Assembly (NCBI GenBank): GCA_022710935.1
Contig: JAKLFY010000017.1
Span: 33,174-97,173 of the forward strand
DNA: 64,000 bases
Direction of reading: 5' to 3'
From: Verrucomicrobiota bacterium
GTDB lineage: Bacteria; Verrucomicrobiota; Verrucomicrobiia; Limisphaerales; J093
Shown: positions 53,601-61,386 of the stretch, piece after piece
How positions within the stretch are numbered: position 1 is the stretch's first letter
Layout: each line of letters starts with the position of its first letter
Made by a program: the position numbers and the translations under genes
The notes under the pieces: generated by a model
What the model was told of the DNA's origin: nothing
The model's input: the letters and a program-made list of their open reading frames with translations, nothing else
Database searches by the model: none

Positions 53601-55628
53601 AACGAACGCAGCTCCGACCCGCATCACGGCAGCATTGTTGACAGAAAATGCGAGCCAATCCTCGCCGTCGTAGTAATCGGTACGTGGCCCCGCAACGGTC
53701 TCCAGGCCGGACAGGTCAATGACCCCGCTGTTGTTGGCCGAGATGCTGTACGTCCAGGCGCCACCCCACCCCCCGGGAACCGTGATGGTGGTCAACTTGC
53801 TCAGGTCCAACAGCGAACCGGCCCCGTCCGACGAGAACAACGTGGGCGACCAACGCCAGTCGTCCCACGTGCGGTAACTCGTCGCGCTAACGTGCAGCAC
53901 CCTCCCGCCACTCACACCCAGCCGCGAAGCGTCGCAGTTCTCCAATGGGGGTCCGATGAGAATGCGCCCCGGAGCCAACTTCAGATCACTATCGACTAAC
54001 TGTGTCAGCGCAGGAGCATTGAATACACTGTTGAAACCCCACTGGATAGAAAGCAAGTTGGCATAGGTCAGGCTGGGGAGATCAAGCCGAGCGCCATCCG
54101 CAAGATTGAAGTCGACTGAACCCGACAAATTCACCAGCGCGGGGAGCTCCAGCCGCGGGACGCCGATGTTGAACCGAACCCGGCGGCTGATCATGCGAAG
54201 CGAAGGAAATAGAATGTTGCCGCCACTGTTGAGGTTGAATGCGAGCCAATCCTCGCCGTCGTAGTAATCGGTACGTGGCCCCGCAACGGTCTCCAGGCCG
54301 GACAGGTCAATGACCCCGCTGTTGTTGGCCGAGATGCTGTACGTCCAGGCGCCACCCCACCCCCCGGGAACCGTGATGGTGGTCAACTTGCTCAGGTCCA
54401 ACAGCGAACCGGCCCCGTCCGACGAGAACAACGTGGGCGACCAACGCCAGTCGTCCCACGTGCGGTAACTCGTCGCGCTAACAGCAAACCTCTCACCTTG
54501 GTAAACATCGATTCGTGACGCGTCAACATCCGTCAGCATCCCAGGCCGGAAGTCGCGCCCGGGGTGAACAGGAATGTAGCTATCCCGGTAGGCCGCAAGG
54601 TTCGTGGCGATGAACGCGCCGCTGCCGCTGAGGGTCAGCGGTACGTTGTGCATCGAGGTCAGTTGGGGTGCGTCAATCGAAGCACCGTCGGAAACGGTAA
54701 TCGAGGTGTCGCTGATGCTCAGCAGGGCGCTCGGTTCGAGATGTGCACCAGGGTCCAAAGAGACTCGTCCGGACTCCAGGCGCAGCAACTGAGGCAAAGT
54801 GGCCACAACGTTGGTGCCCAGGAGGAACTCGGTCGCGCTCGCCTGCCCAAGTTTCGGCAGCTCGAAAGTCGGGACGCGAATGTCGAACCGGACACGGCCA
54901 CTTGCCTGTTGCAGCGAACCCAGAAGAATGCGCCCTCCCGTTGTGATGTTCAGTTCCAGCCAGTCGTCCTCACCCGGGCCGGTGAGCGTCCCCAGACCAG
55001 AGAGATCGATGAGGCCGCCCTCGGTCGCACGGATGGTGTAGGTGCGTGCGCCGGAGCCATAAGAGACGCCAAAGGAACTCACCCGGCGCAAGTCCACGAC
55101 CGAATCGGTGTCGGCGCGCAGCAACTCGGCATCGGCATCAGACCACGACCACGAGTAGATGCTGCTGCCCACTTCAATAGTGCTGCCGTTCTCCGCCAAA
55201 AACCTGGGATGGGCTTCCAAAAGCAGTCCTCCGCCGAGCGCCCGGAAGACGCTCCCCGCACCGTCGGTCTGGATCGTGCCGCGGATAACAGCCTCCCCGG
55301 TCACCTCCAACTTGCTGTCTTCAGCGATATCCAACACGCCGCCGTCCTCGAAGCTGAAGCCCTCGATGGACCCGGTAAGGTCCGAGAGGTAACTGATGCT
55401 GGCGCCGGACGGCACCATCACAGTGTAATTGGTGCCGTTGCCGTTGAAGGGAACATAGCCCTTGTCCCAGTTGGCGGGGTCATCCCAGCGCTTGTACAGG
55501 TTCCCGCCGACCCAGTTGGCGGTGACGGACTGAGCCAGCGCCCCCACACCGGTCGCGAGACCGAGGAGGCCCAGCAGCAGCCCGCGCCACCCGGCGCGAA
55601 CGCATTTCTTCATCATTACACGCTTCAT
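50679..55628 (-). CDS. Very large secreted protein with beta-solenoid-like repeats, Ig, dockerin-like and cohesin-like modules
   Basis: A 1,649-residue protein beginning MKRVMMKKCVRAGWRGLLLGLLGLATGVGALAQS, a clear signal peptide; AAGGA precedes ATG 55628. The first ~750 residues are a repetitive beta-rich region (IDLSGLxTxxGP, SGVIDLSGLETVAGPRTDYYDG) with one 245-bp segment present twice unchanged. Then come SbsA-type Ig-like domains, a LamG/DUF1349-like domain (~1190-1360), an Ig domain, two dockerin-like loops (LGDGVNTMQDWVKVGLFVASL and CGDGRLTVADWTMAGLYAAGL) and a cohesin-like domain (GNENAVGLSLEFDPNALRF). The end is ...NPRFYRLRQAE. It lies between the DUF1573 and RHS genes with 10- and 20-bp gaps, so all three form an operon. 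Confidence 0.8.
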   Translation of the reverse strand: MKRVMMKKCVRAGWRGLLLGLLGLATGVGALAQSVTANWVGGNLYKRWDDPANWDKGYVPFNGNGTNYTVMVPSGASISYLSDLTGSIEGFSFEDGGVLDIAEDSKLEVTGEAVIRGTIQTDGAGSVFRALGGGLLLEAHPRFLAENGSTIEVGSSIYSWSWSDADAELLRADTDSVVDLRRVSSFGVSYGSGARTYTIRATEGGLIDLSGLGTLTGPGEDDWLELNITTGGRILLGSLQQASGRVRFDIRVPTFELPKLGQASATEFLLGTNVVATLPQLLRLESGRVSLDPGAHLEPSALLSISDTSITVSDGASIDAPQLTSMHNVPLTLSGSGAFIATNLAAYRDSYIPVHPGRDFRPGMLTDVDASRIDVYQGERFAVSATSYRTWDDWRWSPTLFSSDGAGSLLDLSKLTTITVPGGWGGAWTYSISANNSGVIDLSGLETVAGPRTDYYDGEDWLAFNLNSGGNILFPSLRMISRRVRFNIGVPRLELPALVNLSGSVDFNLADGARLDLPSLTYANLLSIQWGFNSVFNAPALTQLVDSDLKLAPGRILIGPPLENCDASRLGVSGGRVLHVSATSYRTWDDWRWSPTLFSSDGAGSLLDLSKLTTITVPGGWGGAWTYSISANNSGVIDLSGLETVAGPRTDYYDGEDWLAFSVNNAAVMRVGAAFVSRRTRFAAGGRSSRIESRSAYFRSPASLSVSDKATFEVAGDFLYENTDPNTIVVEDAYLQMDGTQPQRLEVGGKDLGPAGSTARNFGYSQLIVGETNRASVVRLVDGLDNGNRGAGGDPECLYLYGMDGAGLRLLNGSRLILNILKVYALVNGQMQSLASLIPAGTNSAPFGDGFIALTGGPKITNMVPAMAILPPVASVEVRFDIPIDETSLTAGDVTVLGPGGAVPVTAVTKIEGNTYRMAFVPQSVSGLYTVRVGPGVNELAGNLAGMDQNGNGLSGEPEADVFTGYFNIDGDPPVVVGAFALQSGNRVGLTFSEPVEPSFATNPANYRVDGLAPTSATLQTNGTQVVLTVSPTLGSAFALAVTDATDLVGNQADRQFTGTILPLEPSDIGNPGSDPYEIGSTVAFTEEDFDCVGGGSSIWGGIDAFHFLFERRTGDFDVRAQVARLDQAASSSESGILLRESLAGDALKIQAIAQSYSGSRYYYLGVRASSGGGVSYAPGIVCADTWIRLRREGTVFTAYRGTNGTDWVEYGRVTNDFPISGYLGLGTCADNNNVGQAVIAWYRNYGDLSPSIQTQPQDQSVASGTDVTFGVVARGLAPLTYQWFQDGVALAGATAATLLLPGVQIANVGDYSVTVRNEWGAATSQAASLTVNGMGVDAGLEGDVAPAPLGDGVNTMQDWVKVGLFVASLESPSNSSQFQRADAAPEPCGDGRLTVADWTMAGLYAAGLIDPVQACGPKTPGAGLASAAARGATLAGPGPRVVRVLDAAAQGGEPFETTVELEAVGNENAVGLSLEFDPNALRFIEAAAGLGAADAVLQVNARRAAEGRVGLALAKPIGIAFNAGKAQLVRVRFVPIGLQESCTLAFGDRPIAREVVDTWAEVLPAQYVAGKVTMDLGPRLSGVYASGDGRFTVSFSTDLGTRWAIEASSDLVHWTELGMLTATEGAVTFTDETARGVNPRFYRLRQAE
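53647..53891. repeat. 245-bp perfect direct repeat, copy 1
   Basis: Identical base for base to 54238-54482, offset 591 bp (197 codons). It covers the segment encoding SYRTWDDWRWSPTLF through TDYYDGEDWLAF. Confidence 0.9.
54238..54482. repeat. 245-bp perfect direct repeat, copy 2
   Basis: Second copy of the unit at 53647-53891. Flanking sequences differ on both sides, so identity is limited to this unit. Confidence 0.9.
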
Positions 55629-55638
55629 AGTTGGGTCC

Positions 55639-56841
55639 TTATCGCTTGCCGCAACAACCGCTCGAACGGCCATAACCTCGGGCGGAACGGAGCGCCACAC
55701 GGTTGTCCGAGCTCCTGCTGGTGACCAGCCGGCGGTTGCTGAGTGCGGCTTGTTGCAGAGCATGGTCCATCAGCCCTTCCCATCCACCGTGGAGGTAGAA
55801 CCAAGGGGGGGTCCCCGTGCCTTGGAGGGCGCGTTCGACCGCTTCATACCCGGTGCCTTGGCGATCTAGGAACAACAGGTTCGTCACACCGGACGCGTCA
55901 CGAAGCAGTTCCTGGACATCGGCGACCAAGCTCGTCAGCCGCACCCGGCTCGATCCCGCGATCCATGGGGAAGTGGCCAAATCCCGGACCGCGGGCGTCC
56001 CCGCCCGCAGCGCGGTGCGAACACCCGCTTCGCTTGTCGAACCAGACCGATCGCCGGGTTCGTCTGCGGGCGAGGACGCCCGCAGTCCGAAGGCAGGCTC
56101 ATGGGAACCGGCCACGACGACATCTTCGAAGAAGACCCAGCGCCAACCCGGATCTCCGCGAGTCGGCGCCGCATCCGCCGGGTCGAGTTCAAACAAAGTC
56201 GCCGATTCTGGCTGGAGGCCCTCCAGCGTCCCTCCAGCCTGCCGCCACGCGCGCAGGCCGCCGGCGAGAACAGTGATGGACGTCTTTCCCCGCGCTGCCA
56301 ACGCAACCGCCTCGGCCGCCAAGCGAAACGAGTCGTCCCCCTCGTCCAACAGGACTGCCGCGCGGCGGTAGAGGTGGGGCCGGGCACGGATTTCATGCAG
56401 GGGTAGATTCAGCGACCCAGGGATGTGGCCAAGGACAAACCGCGATTGCGGGCGCAGGTCGAGCAACAAAGGCGGTGCTTGCCCCGCCATCTGATCGCGC
56501 AAGGCCGTGGCTGTGACCAACATCCCCGCAACTGGTTGGCTGGAAGCTGCTTCCGTCGCTTCGTACACCTGCCCCGAGAGAGTGAACATGAGCAGTTGGC
56601 GGGGTTCTTCGAGTTCCAGGAAAACGGCGTAATGGACGAGGCCGGATTCGGTGGGACGGGCCGCAACGGTGAGGGTGGCCACGGCGTTGGGTTCGAGCAG
56701 TGTCGGACGCTCGGCGACGCTCAGGCAATCGCACGAAGTCGAGACAGCGACGACGCGGACTGGGGTGGCGAGTGCGTTTGAGCGAGGCACCGTCGCGACC
56801 AACGTCTTCCTCCGCCGCCTGCACAACTTCGCTCTCGACAT
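55639..56841 (-). CDS. DUF1573 and double rhodanese-like protein, 5'-truncated
   Basis: The retained part starts inside a DUF1573 domain (PVRVVAVSTSCDCLSVAERPTLLEPNA; usually more sequence precedes it). Two rhodanese-like domains follow (PLLLDLRPQSRFVLGHIPGSLNLPLHEI, and TNLLFLDRQGTGYEAVERAL...HGGWEGLMDH). The active-site cysteine is absent in both (LLDEGDDSFR in the first), so neither should transfer sulfur. Upstream of codon ~28 (about 56760) the sequence is unlike the family, and it meets an integrase remnant there. The gene is first in the operon for the giant secreted proteins, so its promoter may be lost. A 104-bp inverted-repeat element (55985-56088) is inserted in frame. Confidence 0.65.
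   Translation of the reverse strand: MSRAKLCRRRRKTLVATVPRSNALATPVRVVAVSTSCDCLSVAERPTLLEPNAVATLTVAARPTESGLVHYAVFLELEEPRQLLMFTLSGQVYEATEAASSQPVAGMLVTATALRDQMAGQAPPLLLDLRPQSRFVLGHIPGSLNLPLHEIRARPHLYRRAAVLLDEGDDSFRLAAEAVALAARGKTSITVLAGGLRAWRQAGGTLEGLQPESATLFELDPADAAPTRGDPGWRWVFFEDVVVAGSHEPAFGLRASSPADEPGDRSGSTSEAGVRTALRAGTPAVRDLATSPWIAGSSRVRLTSLVADVQELLRDASGVTNLLFLDRQGTGYEAVERALQGTGTPPWFYLHGGWEGLMDHALQQAALSNRRLVTSRSSDNRVALRSARGYGRSSGCCGKR
55986..56088. repeat. Inverted-repeat (MITE-like) element inside the rhodanese gene
   Basis: Arm 55986-56010 and arm 56064-56088 are 25 bp each and complementary at 23 positions. The 103-bp element keeps the reading frame open and codes for a Thr/Ala/Arg-rich insert between the two rhodanese-like domains. 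Confidence 0.75.
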
Positions 56842-57484
56842 GTCCTGGCTGCCCTGGCCGGTCCTGCCGAAAAAGCAATGGCCCCAAGTCCGCTATGGAC
56901 CGAAGCGGGCAATCAGTGAGGACGAGCACCGACAGATCGTCGAACGCGAACACAATCCCGAGCGCCGTGCGTTTTACGAGTTGTGCTGGCTGTTGGGCGG
57001 TTCTCAGGGCGACATTGCCAATCTCATTGCCGAGGACATCGACTGGCGGAGCCAGGTGGTGAGCTATCGGCGAAAGAAGACGCAAACGGTGGCGCTCATG
57101 CACTTCGGCGAGGATGTCGCCACAATTTTGCGTGGGTTGCCCCAGGCCGGTCCACTGTTTCCGTATCTTTGCCGCGTCCGCGCCAGCGACCGCGCCACTG
57201 AATTCAAACAGCGTTGTCGCGGGCTTGGCATCAAAGGCGTAACGCTGCATTCGTATCGTTACGCCTGGGCAGAGCGGGCCAAACAATGCGGTTATCCCGA
57301 ACGATTCGCCCAGGAGGCCCTCGGCCACAACAGCAAGGCCGTGGCGCGGGCCTATGCCCGTCAGGCCAAAGTGGTGCTGCCACCGTTGGAATCATTCGAG
57401 AAGCAGGCGCAAGAGGCGACGATTCTGCCCTTTCCTGCCGCCGCTGGCGCGGCACCCCAACGAAGGACCGCCGCCCAATCCTGA
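56777..57484 (+). pseudogene. Tyrosine recombinase (integrase), N-terminus missing
   Basis: From FERGTVATNVFLRRLHNFALDM onward the sequence is a typical verrucomicrobial-type integrase: a partial SAM-like region, then the catalytic domain with LHSYRYAWAERA (H-x-x-R), LGHNS and the nucleophile Tyr in ARAYARQ. The first catalytic Arg box reads LLGGSQGDIANL, without Arg. Before 56777 the frame runs into the antisense of the DUF1573 gene, so roughly the first half of the core-binding domain is lost. It is probably inactive. It could still be read from ATG 56840. Confidence 0.75.
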
Positions 57485-57578
57485 CGAGACTCAATGTTCT
57501 CGCGCAGTTGCCTTGACGGCTGCGCGAGACCATCGGCCTGGATGTCACACGCGCGCGATAATCCTTCATAACACAGCC

Positions 57579-58127
57579 ATGAGCGTCGAATCGACCCAAA
57601 GACCCAAGTGGCAGATTGACCGATTGCTTGAAAGTTTGATCGACCGCGATATTCGCGTGGCCGCACAGGCTTTCTCGCCGACCTCCTGGACTGGCGAGGG
57701 CCTGCCCCGATTGAGGCCCGTGCGGGACTTGTTCCTGCCCGACAATAGTCGGCCGGACAGCCTGCCAGTTTTCTTCGAGGGCCGGCTGCGAAGCTTCGAG
57801 CGGACGATTGGCGTGGTGGTCGTATGCTTGGATTCGCCGACGACCCCAGATCCAGCCAGCGAAGGGACGAACCTTTTCCGCGCTGAGACGGTCGTGATTC
57901 TGCGAGGCCCTGCGGTGGTGCAACTGGCTTTTCCGTTCCACGTCGAGAGGGTGCCGACGGACGCTGAGAACTACTGGCGTGACCTTCGGGTGCCACGCGC
58001 GCAATTTGAGTTTCCCTTGGTCAGCGTGCCGAAAGACCCATTCGGCATTATGGGCGGTGCGGGAAAACCGCAAGGTGCAGTCATTTCAAGCCCTTGCAGC
58101 GACTCCAAGACCGGCCCCAGTGACTAG
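57579..58127 (+). CDS. Unknown protein in the second-element remnant
   Basis: A 182-residue protein beginning MSVESTQRPKWQIDRLLESLIDRDIRVAAQAF. It has a beta-rich core (VVVVCLDSPTTPD, ETVVILRGPAVVQLAFPF) but no recognised domain. The start at ATG 57579 is chosen because coding character begins there. It sits 94 bp after the integrase remnant and upstream of the methylase, where accessory genes of conjugative elements are common. It may be intact. The function is unknown. Confidence 0.5.
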   Translation: MSVESTQRPKWQIDRLLESLIDRDIRVAAQAFSPTSWTGEGLPRLRPVRDLFLPDNSRPDSLPVFFEGRLRSFERTIGVVVVCLDSPTTPDPASEGTNLFRAETVVILRGPAVVQLAFPFHVERVPTDAENYWRDLRVPRAQFEFPLVSVPKDPFGIMGGAGKPQGAVISSPCSDSKTGPSD

Positions 58128-58179
58128 CCCTTGGGAGAGCCATAGATGCTGGAAGAATCAAACACCGTTATGGAGGCGT

Positions 58180-61100
58180 ATGTCAAAGTTGGGGAGGTCC
58201 GGGCAGGCCCAGCGGCAGGGCAACAACGGACATCAGGATGGACAATTGGACCTGTTCAAATGGGAGGGAATGAGCCATGAGACTCTTGACGCAATACGGC
58301 CGCCTAGCCGAGAGGCATTGGCGGCAATTCTGCCCGAAACTGGTGGCGGCATTGCAGGCGGAAGGGAGGCTCCAGGAGATGCTGCTACAGGCGGAGGAGA
58401 AGACGGACGAGGAAATGGACTTGTTGTGCCGGCATTTCCTCCGGCAGGGTCTGACGGCACAAGAAGCGCACGACCGGGCTTGGGAGCTGGTGAGGGAGCG
58501 ATACATCTTCCTGCCCCCGGAGAACTAACGGCCGACGACCTCAACGAATCCGAACCGCTTCGCAACCAGGCCAACTACCGCATCACGGAGGCGGATCGCC
58601 TTGGCATTGGTTCGCTCAAACGCAAGTGCCAGGACAATCTGGCGGCCATTGAACTGCTGAAACGTCTCGAAAGCGAGACGCGCAGGCCCACGGAAGAGGA
58701 AAAGCGTCTGCTCGTGCGCTACGTTGGCTGGGGTGGGCTTCCGCAAGCCTTTGATTCCTGGAACAAAGAATGGGCTCGCGAGCGTGAACAACTGGAGCAA
58801 CTCCTCACTTCCGAAGAACTCGAATCCGCCCGGGCCACGACACTGAACGCGCACTACACCGCGCCGGACATCATCCGGGCGATCTATGAATTGTTGCAGG
58901 GGTTGGGCTTCGACTTCGGCCGCATTCTGGAGCCGGCCTGCGGGCTGGGCCACTTCATCGGCCTGATGCCCGACGAAATGCACAGACGCTCGCGCATCAC
59001 CGGCGTCGAAATCGATGGGATCACAGCGCGCCTGGCCAGGCTCCTTTACCCTGACGCCGACATTCGGCACCAACCGTTCGAGGAAGCCAAACTGGCGGAC
59101 GGTTACTTCGACGTGGCGGTGGGGAACATTCCGTTTGGGGATTACAAACCTTACGATCCCCGGTTCAAGCATTGGAACTTCGTCATTCACGACTACTTCT
59201 TTGCCGCCGCTTTGGAGAAGGTGCGCCCCGGCGGCTTGGTTGTTTTCATCACCTCCAGAGGCACGCTCGACAAAATGGACGTTGGGCTCCGCGGCTACGT
59301 CTCACAGCAGGCCGATCTGCTCGGAGCCATTCGTCTGCCCAACACCGCATTTAAGCGCAATGCCAACACGGAGGTGACAACGGACATCATCATCTTGCGC
59401 AAACGGCAGCCCGGCGAGTTGCTCAGTGGACCGGCTTGGAAAGAGATTGGGGAGATTACGAACTCGCTCGGAGAAACGATCCCCGTCAACGAATACTTCG
59501 TGGCGCATCCGGAGATGATGCTGGGGGAAATGCGCCTGGAAGGCCGGATGTATAAATACGCCGACCCCACCCTTGTCCCGAATGGGCGCGACCTGGGTGA
59601 GCAACTGGCGGAGGCGACCGCTCTTTTGCCCCATGACATCTTCCGCCCCCAGCGCCCCGCGGTCACTCCCCCGACATTCGACCAGACCTTCCCCGCCCCG
59701 GACCACATCAAACCCAACGCTTATGCGCTGGCCAACGAGCGCATCGGTATCCGCGACGGCGATCATATTCACATTTTGGAAGGCCTGCCGTTCCACCGGG
59801 CGCAGCGCATTCGCGGCCTGATTCGCGTGCGCGATGCGGTGCGCCGATGTCTGCGGGCTCAGGTCCAGTCTTCGGACGAGAGCGAAATCGAATCCACCCG
59901 TCTCCAACTTAACCAGACCTACGACCGCTTTGTGGCGAAACACGGGCCGATTTCCGAGCGCGCCAACACTTCGGCCTTTCGGGGAGATCCCGATCTGCCC
60001 CTGCTCTTGTCGCTGGAGCATTACGACGAGCAAAGCCGCCGTGCGCTCAAAGCGGCCATTTTTCGTGAGCGCACCATCCAGACCCGCCCAGCCATCACCG
60101 AAATCAAGAATGCCCAAGACGCCTTGCTCGTGACGTTGGGCGAACGCGGCTATGTCGATTTGGACTTCATCGGCAGTCTGCTCCATCGCAGATCTTCCGA
60201 GTTCGTTCCCGACCTCAAGGGCACAATTTTCCTTAATCCGCAGACCAACCGCTGGGAGACGGAGGATGAATACCTCTCGGGCAACGTTCGAGCGAAGCTC
60301 TTGGTAGCCGAGGCGGCGGCAGTTGCCGATGAACAGTTCGGGGAAAACGTCGAGGCACTCAAACTGGTTCAGCCGACCGACCTGGCTGCTTCGGAAATTG
60401 ACGCGCGTTTGGGCAGCACGTGGATTCCTGCGGACGACATTCGCCAGTTTGCCCAGGAACTACTGGTAGAAGACGGCATCGCCGTCAGCCACGCGCCCCA
60501 GCTTGGGCTTTGGGTAGTCCAGGGCGGCTACGGCGTCCGGTTCAGCGTGGCCAATACCACCGAGTGGGGCACCGACCGGCGCAGCGCGCTTGAACTGCTC
60601 GAAGATGCCCTCATCAACCACATCAGCTACAGAACGAACCTAAATGCCATGAAGACGACTCTCCTCATCACGATCCTGGGCGGCACGATGGCCGCCCTCG
60701 CGCAACCGGTCATCGTCCAGGACCCCTGGGCGATCGCGCAACTGACGCTTCAACTCGCCCGCGAGGGGGACCTGGCCGCGATCCAGCAACTGGCCGGCAT
60801 GGAAGAACTGGCCCGGAGCCTCGGCAACGCCGGTCTCGGCCTGAGCCTCCAGAAGATTCAGATCACCACCAGCGGCTTGAACGCCTTCTACTACGACGGC
60901 AACGGACTCTACCAAGCAATCCAGGAGAGCATCCTCACGCCGGACGGCCAGACCGTGGCGCGTGACGAGAAACGCTACCGGCCCCAGGCTGCGCTGGCCG
61001 CAACGTCGGAAGCCTTCCGAGCCGTGGACTCCGACACCAAGGAGCGACGCTCGCTGTTGCGGCAGCAGATCCAGGCGACGCTCGCGGCGATTCAGAGCGC

Positions 61101-61386
61101 CGCCACGCAGGCGGAGGTGGAGAAGCTCGGAGCCCTCCTGAGCGGCCAGAGCGCCGAACTGGCCGCCCTGGACCGGGAGCGAGACGCGGCGGCCGCCCGC
61201 GTATTGGTGCAAGCAGCTGAGAATCAGAACGAGAACGGGCGCCAGGAAAAAGCGCGGGGCGAGGAGCGGGCCGCTTCTTTCCGGCAGGCCAGCGACACGC
61301 TCAGAGGACCGGTGATCTCGAGGGCTGTGGCAGCGTTGGCGCTTGGAGTACGAAGACGCCGTCACAATCGAGACACTTTGCGTTGA
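58180..61386 (+). CDS. N6-adenine DNA methylase (helicase part lost) fused in frame to a VirB5-like protein
   Basis: The frame is open for 1,068 residues. A low-complexity Gly/Ala/Pro-rich N-terminus (to ~120) is followed by a methylase: NYRITEADRLGIGSLKRKCQDNLAAIELL, LLVRYVGWGGLPQAFDSW, SAM-binding ILEPACGLGHFIG (~249-261) and catalytic-type motif GNIPFGDYK near residue 315. Relatives on mobile elements continue with a SNF2 helicase; here the sequence stops at LLEDALINHISYRTNLNA and runs directly into a signal peptide. The second part (from ATG 60649) is a VirB5-like protein. The fusion must come from a deletion. The start is uncertain: ATG 58180 follows TGGAGG, ATG 58270 is an alternative. 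Confidence 0.65.
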   Translation: MSKLGRSGQAQRQGNNGHQDGQLDLFKWEGMSHETLDAIRPPSREALAAILPETGGGIAGGREAPGDAATGGGEDGRGNGLVVPAFPPAGSDGTRSARPGLGAGEGAIHLPAPGELTADDLNESEPLRNQANYRITEADRLGIGSLKRKCQDNLAAIELLKRLESETRRPTEEEKRLLVRYVGWGGLPQAFDSWNKEWAREREQLEQLLTSEELESARATTLNAHYTAPDIIRAIYELLQGLGFDFGRILEPACGLGHFIGLMPDEMHRRSRITGVEIDGITARLARLLYPDADIRHQPFEEAKLADGYFDVAVGNIPFGDYKPYDPRFKHWNFVIHDYFFAAALEKVRPGGLVVFITSRGTLDKMDVGLRGYVSQQADLLGAIRLPNTAFKRNANTEVTTDIIILRKRQPGELLSGPAWKEIGEITNSLGETIPVNEYFVAHPEMMLGEMRLEGRMYKYADPTLVPNGRDLGEQLAEATALLPHDIFRPQRPAVTPPTFDQTFPAPDHIKPNAYALANERIGIRDGDHIHILEGLPFHRAQRIRGLIRVRDAVRRCLRAQVQSSDESEIESTRLQLNQTYDRFVAKHGPISERANTSAFRGDPDLPLLLSLEHYDEQSRRALKAAIFRERTIQTRPAITEIKNAQDALLVTLGERGYVDLDFIGSLLHRRSSEFVPDLKGTIFLNPQTNRWETEDEYLSGNVRAKLLVAEAAAVADEQFGENVEALKLVQPTDLAASEIDARLGSTWIPADDIRQFAQELLVEDGIAVSHAPQLGLWVVQGGYGVRFSVANTTEWGTDRRSALELLEDALINHISYRTNLNAMKTTLLITILGGTMAALAQPVIVQDPWAIAQLTLQLAREGDLAAIQQLAGMEELARSLGNAGLGLSLQKIQITTSGLNAFYYDGNGLYQAIQESILTPDGQTVARDEKRYRPQAALAATSEAFRAVDSDTKERRSLLRQQIQATLAAIQSAATQAEVEKLGALLSGQSAELAALDRERDAAAARVLVQAAENQNENGRQEKARGEERAASFRQASDTLRGPVISRAVAALALGVRRRRHNRDTLR
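58277..58528 (+). CDS. Small conserved protein overlapping the methylase N-terminus
   Basis: An 83-residue protein, MRLLTQYGRLAERHWRQFCPKLVAALQ..., with a coiled, charged middle (LLQAEEKTDEEMDLLCRHFL) and end (AWELVRERYIFLPPEN). It resembles a small family often placed before such methylase genes. GGGAGG at 58262-58267 is a good ribosome binding site for ATG 58277. It lies in a different frame from the methylase's low-complexity N-terminus, so one of the two readings is overprinted, or the methylase starts later. Confidence 0.65.
   Translation: MRLLTQYGRLAERHWRQFCPKLVAALQAEGRLQEMLLQAEEKTDEEMDLLCRHFLRQGLTAQEAHDRAWELVRERYIFLPPEN
60649..61386 (+). CDS. Second VirB5/TrbJ-like protein (remnant, possibly expressed alone)
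   Basis: From ATG 60649 a signal peptide (MKTTLLITILGGTMAALAQ) and a helical body follow. The C-terminal half (RQQIQATLAAIQSAATQAEVEKLGALLSGQSAELAALDRERDAAAARVLVQAAENQNENGRQEKARGEE in order) aligns with the VirB5-like protein at 25489-26286. No other T4SS gene is near it. The last ~25 residues (after RGPVISR) look unnatural, so the 3' end may also be truncated. It overlaps the convergent SprT-like gene by 86 bp. Confidence 0.65.
   Translation: MKTTLLITILGGTMAALAQPVIVQDPWAIAQLTLQLAREGDLAAIQQLAGMEELARSLGNAGLGLSLQKIQITTSGLNAFYYDGNGLYQAIQESILTPDGQTVARDEKRYRPQAALAATSEAFRAVDSDTKERRSLLRQQIQATLAAIQSAATQAEVEKLGALLSGQSAELAALDRERDAAAARVLVQAAENQNENGRQEKARGEERAASFRQASDTLRGPVISRAVAALALGVRRRRHNRDTLR

Noticed and set aside
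54564..55724. 386-codon plus-strand frame opposite the giant secreted protein
   Set aside because: No domain; antisense of a repeat-rich gene with a good signal peptide.
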